A stretch of 20,298 nucleotides of DNA from Planctomycetales bacterium (GTDB taxonomy: Bacteria > Planctomycetota > Phycisphaerae > SM23-33): positions 1 through 20,298 of the forward strand of contig DAOWOP010000034.1 of assembly GCA_030642005.1 (NCBI GenBank), read 5' to 3'. The notes beneath the pieces were generated by a model that saw only the letters and a list, made by a program, of their open reading frames with translations, was not told the DNA's origin and ran no database searches. Below are positions 15,080 through 20,298 of this stretch, in pieces. The position numbers and the translations under genes were made by a program. Within the stretch, counting starts at the first letter, position 1, and every line of letters begins with the position of its first letter.

Positions 15080-15110
15080 TGCCGGGATCTCCGGAATGAC
15101 AGGGGAAGAA
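15058..15110. repeat. Imperfect hairpin in the divergent promoter region
   Basis: TTCTTC (15058-15063) can pair with GAAGAA (15105-15110), and inside CCCGG (15067-15071) pairs with CCGGG (15082-15086). The inner text (GCCGGGATCTCCGGAATGAC) looks like a dispersed genomic repeat. It may be a repeat insertion in the promoter region rather than an operator. Confidence 0.4.
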
Positions 15111-15222
15111 TCGTTGCGACAATTTTCCTTTCCCCGCTCGTTCGTTTCGGGTTAGCATAGTGTCTTGTTACAGCGGGCATGAGCGAATTGCATTTCCAAA
15201 CCTACATAACAGGAGCACCACA

Positions 15223-17469
15223 ATGAGAATAAAGATTATCAACATGGTTGCAGCGTTATTTGTCGTCGCGGGTTTGACGGGAACGGTGATGTCGGCGGCG
15301 CCCCTGGCGGATAAAGTCCCTGAAAATGCGATTGCCTACGTCGGCTGGAGCGGGCGGAGCCTGACGTTCAACGGCTCGATGTTCGGTCAACTCCTGGCCG
15401 AGCCGGGCGTAAAAGACCTGTTCGGGGCGATCAGGACCGCGGCGGGCAAGGGTCTTGAGAGTACCGGCGAGCAGGACGCTCCGGCGATGTTCGAGAGCGT
15501 CTGGGCGATGGCGGCAATTGCCTGGCAGAAACCCTCGGCGGCGGCGCTTCTGGATATTTCGGTCCCGGCCGGTCCGGGCGAAGGCGCAGCGGCTGGGCCG
15601 GACGAATCCGTACCCGTCGGCGTTGTCCTGATCGACCTGCAAAAGGACAAGGCCGCCTTCGACGCGCACCTCCAGAAACTGCTGGGGCTTATCGGCAAAG
15701 AAAACAAACTTTCCCAGGCCGCCGTCGGCAACCTGTCTTATCACGGTTTCACCACGCCGGCGGGAAAATGCGCTATGGGATACGTCGGCAGCGTCTTCTT
15801 CATCTCGCTTGGCGATGGCGTTCCGATAAAGGTCGCCTCCGTCGTCAACGGAAAGGCCAAGTCGCTGGCGAACCTGGCGAAATTCAAAGCCGCGATGAAG
15901 GAAGTGGCCGGCGAGCAGGTGCAAATGGCCTACTATGCGGATGTCCCGCGTATTCTGACGATTGCCGAGAAGTTGACGCCGATGCCGCCGGCGACCACAG
16001 CGCCTGCCGACCAGAGCCAGTTCCGCAAGATCATCAAGGCCATGGGCATCGACGGCGTAACGGCGATCGCCGGAGCGAGCAACATCGTCGATCGCGGGTT
16101 CCACGAGAAGTGCCGCATCTTCAGCCCCGCGCCGCATCGGGGAGTGTTGATGCCGGCAGCGGGCAAGCCGCTGGGAGCCGCTGCGCTGAGCGGCATCCCC
16201 GACGACGCCGACTACGTCGCAGCGATAAACCTCGACCCGGCAAAGGTATTGGCGGAGATCAAACGCATCGCCGCCGCTATCGACCCGAACGCCGGAGAAC
16301 AGGTCGAAGGAATGTTGTCAGCCGCATGTGAACAACTAGGCCTGGACATCGAAAAAGACCTCCTGACGCACATGGGCGACCAGTGGACTCTCGTCAGCGC
16401 GCCGTCGCTGGGCGGGACGCTGACAGGAACGGCTGTCATCGTACAGTTAAAGGATGCCGAGAAGTTCTCGGCCGCACTGGCTAAACTCGAAGCGCAAATA
16501 GTGAAAATAGCATCGGGCCTGGCCCCGACAACGATGTCGGTCGATTTGACCGGCGACGAGGTCCCGCCGGGGATACGAGGTGAGCCAATCGTCCTACCGG
16601 CCCGCGAGGCGACGGCAAGCATCCGCAAATACAAGTCCGGCGAGATAGAGGTGCATTACTTTGCGATGCCGGGCGATATTCTGATACCGGTGGCGCCGGC
16701 GTGGGCGGTGCACAAGGGCAAATTCTACCTGGCTGCCTTCCCGCAGGTGGTGGCGGCGCTGGCCGGCGGAACGACACAGAAGCCGCTGGCGCAATCGGCG
16801 GCCTTCGCATCCTTCCGCAAACGCCTCAGCCCCAACGCATCGGCCTTGTCCTACACCAACACGCCGTCGCTGGTAAGGCGGTTCTACGGCGCCGTGCTGC
16901 TCGGCGGGACGGCGGGGATAAATATGCTGGGCAAATTCGCACCGTCCATCAAACCGGAGATGCTTCCGCCGCTGCCCAAGGTCGAAAAATACGTCTGGCC
17001 TCAAATCGCTGCCATCAGCAGCGACGCAAAGGGCATCACAATCGAATCCTACGGCTCAATGCCGTCGTCGGTAATCTCCATGGTACAGTCGGGCATCAAC
17101 GCCGGAGTACTCATGCCGACGCTGCAAAAGACCCGCAAGCCCGGCGGTGGTCCAATTGAAAAGATGGGGGAGTTTCGCGTCAAGTGCGTCAAATGCGGCG
17201 AGGAGTGGGTGATTGATCGGAAGGATGCGGGTGTCTTCAGGGAGATGATGGTGGGAATGGGCGGCGAGTCTGTCGCCATAGACTGCGACAAGTGCGGCGC
17301 CGAAAAATCCGTCTTCCTGATGAACAGATGCCCCAAGTGCGAGAAATATTATCTCTCCAAGTGCATCACGGACCCGGAGGCGTTTACCAAGGGCGGCGGC
17401 AAGGAAATCTGCCCCTATTGCGGCACGGACCTGTTCGAATGGTATAAGGAGCGCCGCAAGAGGCGCTGA
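15223..17469 (+). CDS. Secreted protein of unknown function with C-terminal zinc ribbons
   Basis: The start at 15223 is chosen because AGGAG (15211-15215) is seven bases before it and a signal peptide follows at once (MRIKIINMVAALFVVAGLTG, likely cut after VMSA, residue ~25). The frame is open upstream to 15160, but those codons are not credible. The mature 720 residues have repeated alpha/beta-looking segments beginning PENAIAYVGWSGRSLTFNG, a style common in large planctomycete secreted proteins of unknown role. The last ~95 residues differ: CxxC pairs at C655/C658, C688/C691, C703/C706 and C730/C733, plus C714, form two or more zinc ribbons (KCVKCGEEW, CDKCGAE, CPKCEKYY, CPYCGTD), then a basic end. 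A segment GINAGVLMPTLQKTRKPGGG joins the two parts. I do not recognise the main domain. Confidence 0.75.
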   Translation: MRIKIINMVAALFVVAGLTGTVMSAAPLADKVPENAIAYVGWSGRSLTFNGSMFGQLLAEPGVKDLFGAIRTAAGKGLESTGEQDAPAMFESVWAMAAIAWQKPSAAALLDISVPAGPGEGAAAGPDESVPVGVVLIDLQKDKAAFDAHLQKLLGLIGKENKLSQAAVGNLSYHGFTTPAGKCAMGYVGSVFFISLGDGVPIKVASVVNGKAKSLANLAKFKAAMKEVAGEQVQMAYYADVPRILTIAEKLTPMPPATTAPADQSQFRKIIKAMGIDGVTAIAGASNIVDRGFHEKCRIFSPAPHRGVLMPAAGKPLGAAALSGIPDDADYVAAINLDPAKVLAEIKRIAAAIDPNAGEQVEGMLSAACEQLGLDIEKDLLTHMGDQWTLVSAPSLGGTLTGTAVIVQLKDAEKFSAALAKLEAQIVKIASGLAPTTMSVDLTGDEVPPGIRGEPIVLPAREATASIRKYKSGEIEVHYFAMPGDILIPVAPAWAVHKGKFYLAAFPQVVAALAGGTTQKPLAQSAAFASFRKRLSPNASALSYTNTPSLVRRFYGAVLLGGTAGINMLGKFAPSIKPEMLPPLPKVEKYVWPQIAAISSDAKGITIESYGSMPSSVISMVQSGINAGVLMPTLQKTRKPGGGPIEKMGEFRVKCVKCGEEWVIDRKDAGVFREMMVGMGGESVAIDCDKCGAEKSVFLMNRCPKCEKYYLSKCITDPEAFTKGGGKEICPYCGTDLFEWYKERRKRR

Positions 17470-17571
17470 ACGCCATGCCTTCACGCGCAGCGGGTAGGCG
17501 TATTACGCATTACAACATGCTTGCACTCTGCGCTGCGGGCGAAAGCGTGACACCCATATGAGAACCCACTG

Positions 17572-18600
17572 ATGACGCAGCGCAACGGACATGAGGCGAT
17601 GCTTTACGAATCCGCCGACGACGGCGCTGTCCGCTGCCGGCTTTGCGGGCATGAGTGTCTCATCAAGCCCGGCGAGACCGGCATCTGCCGCGTCCGCAAG
17701 AACATCGACGGCAAACTTATCTCGCTGAACTATGACGCCCTCGTAGCCGTCAATATCGACCCTATCGAGAAGAAGCCGCTGTTCCATTTTCTGCCCGGCA
17801 CGATGAGCCTTTCGCTGGCGGCTGCGGGGTGCAACTTCCAGTGCTCGTTCTGCCAGAACTGGCAGATTTCCCAGTCGCCGCGAAGCGGAAAAGTTCTGAC
17901 CGGCCAGTCCGTCCCGCCGGCCGATCTGGTCGAATCAGCCGAACGCAACGGCTGTAAGTCCATGAGTTTCACTTACACCGAGCCGACCGTTTTTTTCGAG
18001 TTGTGCTACGATACTGCCAAACTCGCCCACGACGCCGGCATCAAAAACTGTTTCGTCTCCAACGGCTTCATGACGCCGCTGGCTGTGCGAACCATCGCCC
18101 CGTACCTCGACGCAATAAATGTGGACTTAAAAGCCTTCCGCGACGAGACCTATCGGCGTGTGATGAAGGCGCGCCTCCAGCCTGTGCTGACGTGCCTGGC
18201 TGAACTTGTCGCCGCGGGCGTATGGGTTGAGGTAACGACGCTGGTGGTGCCGGGGATGAACGACTCGGAGGCGGAACTTTCCGACATCGCCGGTTTTATC
18301 GCCGGCGAGTTGGGCGTCGATGTGCCCTGGCACGTCAGCCGGTTCCACGGCGATTACAAGATGACCGAGACGCCCTCCACGCCGATGGAGACGCTTGAGA
18401 CGGCGATGGAAATCGGCCGGCGGGCGGGGCTGAAATATCTCTATTGCGGCAACGTCCCTGCCGGCCAATACGAAAACACCAACTGCCCGAACTGCGGGGC
18501 GATGCTGATTCGGCGAACGGGATTTTCTACCGCGGAGATTCGCCTTGCCGAGGCCCGCTGCCCGAACTGCTCGACGGAGATCGCAGGGGTATGGAACTGA
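17572..18600 (+). CDS. AmmeMemoRadiSam-system radical SAM protein (COG1180-like)
   Basis: The 342-residue protein belongs to the radical SAM group often found with AMMECR1 and MEMO domain proteins and related to pyruvate formate-lyase activases. The N-terminal cysteines C22, C25, C29 and C39 (RCRLCGHECLIKPGETGICR) precede the radical SAM cluster motif C87-X3-C91-X2-C94 (AAAGCNFQCSFCQNWQISQ). Further family motifs are SFTYTEPTVFFE, NCFVSNGFMTPLA, INVDLKAF and VEVTTLVVPGMND, then PWHVSRFHGDYKM. It ends in two CPNC knuckles (C305/C308, C330/C333). The substrate is not established for the family. AMMECR1 and MEMO genes are not in this window. The ribosome binding site before 17572 is poor; ATG 17599 is an alternative start. 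The 102-bp gap upstream holds only a weak palindrome. Confidence 0.88.
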   Translation: MTQRNGHEAMLYESADDGAVRCRLCGHECLIKPGETGICRVRKNIDGKLISLNYDALVAVNIDPIEKKPLFHFLPGTMSLSLAAAGCNFQCSFCQNWQISQSPRSGKVLTGQSVPPADLVESAERNGCKSMSFTYTEPTVFFELCYDTAKLAHDAGIKNCFVSNGFMTPLAVRTIAPYLDAINVDLKAFRDETYRRVMKARLQPVLTCLAELVAAGVWVEVTTLVVPGMNDSEAELSDIAGFIAGELGVDVPWHVSRFHGDYKMTETPSTPMETLETAMEIGRRAGLKYLYCGNVPAGQYENTNCPNCGAMLIRRTGFSTAEIRLAEARCPNCSTEIAGVWN

Positions 18601-18606
18601 ATTTAT

Positions 18607-18684
18607 AGCAGTCAGCAATCAGCGTTCAGCCACGAACCCAGAGGATTTTCTTCCTGCTGCCTGCTGAACGCTGACTGCTTTCTG
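18607..18684. repeat. Inverted pair of tandem heptamers between convergent genes
   Basis: The left arm is CAGTCAG, CAATCAG, CGTTCAG (18609-18629). The right arm (18654-18684), read on the minus strand, is CAGAAAG, CAGTCAG, CGTTCAG, CAGGCAG. The arms differ by whole 7-bp words (the left has an extra CAATCAG between the shared words), which points to gain or loss of units. Placed between the ends of the radical SAM gene and the small basic gene, it may act as a two-way transcription end, though no T-run follows. Confidence 0.8.
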
Positions 18685-18689
18685 TCGTT

Positions 18690-18767
18690 CTATCGCTTCT
18701 TGCGACGGTTACGGCGCTCACGACGCTTCTTGGAGCCGATTTTCCTTCTTCGTCTTGGTTTGCTCAT
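18690..18767 (-). CDS. 25-residue highly basic protein (candidate micro ribosomal protein)
   Basis: The protein reads MSKPRRRRKIGSKKRRERRN followed by RRKKR: 18 of 25 residues are Arg or Lys. AAGGAG precedes the ATG by four bases, and a strong promoter lies at 18851-18878, so it is probably a real gene even though it is very short. Such tiny Arg/Lys-rich proteins in bacteria are usually ribosomal (for example the bTHX or the AURKAIP1/COX24-like bS22 types). The K-R-R-K-x-x-S-K-K pattern resembles the COX24-like type, but the match is too short to be sure. The ~77-base leader can form a CGAAGG..CCTTCG hairpin. It converges on the radical SAM gene, with a heptamer hairpin between. Confidence 0.7.
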   Translation of the reverse strand: MSKPRRRRKIGSKKRRERRNRRKKR

Positions 18768-18850
18768 GCTGCTCCTTAATACTCATTTACCTTGTCTCGA
18801 AGGCCTGCCGAGGCGACCGTCCTTCGGGCATATTATTGTCGGACGACAGG

Positions 18851-18878
18851 ATTATACACCCGGCGGCGCTTTTGTCGA
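18851..18878 (-). promoter_or_regulatory. Strong promoter for the 25-residue basic protein
   Basis: On the minus strand TCGACA (18873-18878, five of six consensus) and a perfect TATAAT (18851-18856) are 16 bases apart. The start would be near 18844, giving a 77-base leader with a CGAAGG/CCTTCG stem and the AAGGAG ribosome binding site. It is the best promoter-like sequence in the window. Confidence 0.6.
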
Positions 18879-18916
18879 GAGTTTCTCTTTTTCATAAGAC
18901 TTATGTAAATGTATTC

Positions 18917-18945
18917 TTGTGTCGATAAAATCAGTGAAATAGAAT
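18917..18945 (+). promoter_or_regulatory. Candidate promoter for the lipoprotein gene at 18986
   Basis: TTGTGT (18917-18922) and TAGAAT (18940-18945) are 17 bases apart, with an AT-rich spacer and flank. The start would fall near 18952, giving a leader of ~34 bases with AAGGAG at 18973-18978. Confidence 0.4.
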
Positions 18946-18985
18946 GATGTCCGATTATGGTGTGTTCTCTGCAAGGAGCCTGGCT

Positions 18986-20215
18986 ATGCGTATAAAGATA
19001 TGTTTTATGGTATTGGCGATGTTGATCGTCGGTTGTGAAGTGCAGGACGAGAATCCCGACTGGGACCCCCGTGCCGATTATCCGTCCTGGACTTACGACG
19101 CCCCTTACTACTATCGTCCCAGCGAGGACCTTCCCGTAGCCGAGATCGTCGGGGCGGGCATACCGGTTTATTACTCCGACAGTAATCAGTTTTTCGTGAA
19201 GCATTCGACCGGTTATCAGGTTCCGGGCGTTCCCCGTCTGGCGGTATGGTACTCCGTCAGCGCCGGCGAGAACTGGGACCGTGCGGGGTACTACGGCGTT
19301 GAGCAGACGCATTTTCTCTTCCATGCCGAGGCCGACGGCTCGCACTGGGTTCGCTTCGTCGGGCCTGGACAGGGCGTCGCGGCGGCTTCTCCCGGAACGC
19401 CGCACCGAATCTACGTGGTCGATACGACCAGGCCCGCAATCGAGGTCTCCGTCTCGCCGCCGCCGATAGAAACCGACGAGCACGGCAACGAAATCCCGCA
19501 CATCTATTCCGTCGGCGATACCGTCGAGGTCCGCTGGTGCGTCCGCGACGTCAACCTTGTTTCCGACAGCGTACGCATGGCCACGACGTTCGGGACGTTT
19601 CCTGATAACGTCGTCTGGACCAGGTTTCCCTTGAGCCTTTCGGCCACCGGGGCGATGAAGGTTCCGATCCCGCCTGAGGCGGCCGGTCGGCAGGGCAGAG
19701 GCGGCGGGCGGATGCGATTCCGTATCGAGGCCGCCGACAAGGCCGATAATCTCAACTTCGTATTCTCGGAAGTTCTCCACGTGGACGGGCCGCCGCTGCC
19801 GGCCGAGCCGACCGTCAGACCGTCGAAACCGTGGGAACTGGTCGTCCAGACCGAAGGACCCGCCGGGACGAAACCAGGCTGGCCCCAGCCAGGAGTGCTG
19901 ATCAGAGGCGGAACGTCACGAATGCTCAAGTGGCTGCCCGACGGTATCGACAAGTACAAAAACGTCGTGCTGCAATTTTCGGCCAATAACGGCCGATCCT
20001 GGCGAGTCGTGTCTGAAAATCTACAGGCAGGCGAGACAATCAAGTGGACCGTCCCGCAGGTCAACTCCAAACTCTGCCGGCTTCGCATCCTGGCCGTCAA
20101 AGGCCCGGAACATCGCCTCATGCTGGCCAAGACCCGGACGTTCACGGTTCATACAGCCCCGCCGGATACTATCCTCGGACCTAAGGAAGTGCCGCCGGAA
20201 CCGCGGGAAAAATAA
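18986..20215 (+). CDS. Large lipoprotein of unknown function with Ig-like C-terminal part
   Basis: The start at 18986 is chosen because AAGGAG (18973-18978) is seven bases upstream and a lipoprotein signal follows directly (MRIKICFMVLAMLIVGC, lipobox IVGC, C17). The frame is open to 18944, but those 14 codons precede the signal. The 409-residue protein is acidic, Pro- and aromatic-rich after the signal (DYPSWTYDAPYYYRPSED). Strand-rich segments recall fibronectin/Ig-like folds: AVWYSVSAGENWDRAGYY with HWVRFVGPG at ~80-130, and VVLQFSANNGRSWRVVSENL, then IKWTVPQVNSKLCRLRILAV at ~330-375. The second resembles the 'sample mean/wound-dressing' style beta repeats of planctomycete surface proteins only in a loose way. 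It ends in a Pro-rich tail. Probably attached to a membrane facing the periplasm; role unknown. Confidence 0.78.
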   Translation: MRIKICFMVLAMLIVGCEVQDENPDWDPRADYPSWTYDAPYYYRPSEDLPVAEIVGAGIPVYYSDSNQFFVKHSTGYQVPGVPRLAVWYSVSAGENWDRAGYYGVEQTHFLFHAEADGSHWVRFVGPGQGVAAASPGTPHRIYVVDTTRPAIEVSVSPPPIETDEHGNEIPHIYSVGDTVEVRWCVRDVNLVSDSVRMATTFGTFPDNVVWTRFPLSLSATGAMKVPIPPEAAGRQGRGGGRMRFRIEAADKADNLNFVFSEVLHVDGPPLPAEPTVRPSKPWELVVQTEGPAGTKPGWPQPGVLIRGGTSRMLKWLPDGIDKYKNVVLQFSANNGRSWRVVSENLQAGETIKWTVPQVNSKLCRLRILAVKGPEHRLMLAKTRTFTVHTAPPDTILGPKEVPPEPREK

Positions 20216-20298
20216 ACTCACGGTTACAAAACGCGAGAAAATAAGTACAACAGCCCCAAGCCTTCAGGGTGCGCTGATCGCGTTCCTCAAAGCCGGCA

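Noticed and set aside
15160..15222. Upstream start for the secreted zinc-ribbon protein
   Set aside because: The ribosome binding site and signal peptide both point to 15223.
15256..16137. 293-codon minus-strand frame opposite the secreted protein
   Set aside because: It is Arg-rich shadow sequence without motifs or a ribosome binding site.
17482..17550. Partial palindrome between the secreted protein and the radical SAM gene
   Set aside because: Only short matching blocks (TCACGC/GCGTGA and GCAGCG/CGCTGC) with no T-run; too weak to call a terminator.
439..18684. CRISPR array
   Set aside because: The tandem words are 7-9 bp with no spacers of constant length, so they do not form a CRISPR array, and no cas genes are present.
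18700..18897. 65-codon plus-strand frame opposite the small basic gene
   Set aside because: There is no ribosome binding site, and the minus-strand 25-codon gene has both promoter and ribosome binding site.

Overview
This 20.3 kb window reads as a bacterial chromosome segment with dense short operons on both strands. Most genes look GC-rich (roughly 55-60% by eye). The organism is Gram-negative in architecture: there is an RND efflux pump with its periplasmic adaptor, a lipopolysaccharide-kinase-like protein and several lipoproteins. Many secreted proteins of unknown function and dispersed GC-rich palindromes fit a Planctomycetota/Phycisphaerae-type genome. That placement is inference from style, because no rRNA or marker gene is present.

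Layout. 1-3699 (+): palindromic repeats, a small membrane protein, electron-transfer flavoprotein alpha (etfA, with no etfB beside it), a retropepsin-like protease and a long acyl-CoA dehydrogenase. The dehydrogenase and EtfA would work together in fatty-acyl oxidation. 3743-5871 (+): a visibly lower-GC pair with overlapping start and stop codons, a probable restriction endonuclease and a DNA methyltransferase with an SPPY motif. They look like a transferred restriction-modification island. 5872-6144: a junction holding a duplicated 3' end of queD, a perfect hairpin and other repeats. 6145-7771 (-): queE, queD and a stand-alone GyrI-like ligand-binding protein. QueE and QueD are two steps of 7-deazaguanine (queuosine) synthesis. 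7844-8527 (-): WaaP-type kinase. 8632-13708 (-): RND pump and its HlyD-family adaptor, split by a 472 bp nested inverted-repeat region. 13803-15010 (-): an uncharacterised GTWVFDD protein and a lipoprotein cyclophilin. 15223-18600 (+): a secreted protein ending in zinc ribbons, then an AmmeMemoRadiSam-type radical SAM enzyme. 18690-18767 (-): a 25-residue, extremely basic protein with its own strong promoter. 18986-20215 (+): a large lipoprotein with an Ig-like C-terminal part. The last ~80 bases hold no gene that I can see.

The most unusual feature is not a gene. At least five intergenic spots carry tandem short words of fixed period (7, 8 or 9 bp). Each spot has its own word, and four are arranged as facing inverted pairs. 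One pair brackets a block of nested GC-rich palindromes inside the efflux operon. The second most interesting feature is the restriction-modification island with the queD tail duplicated at its edge.
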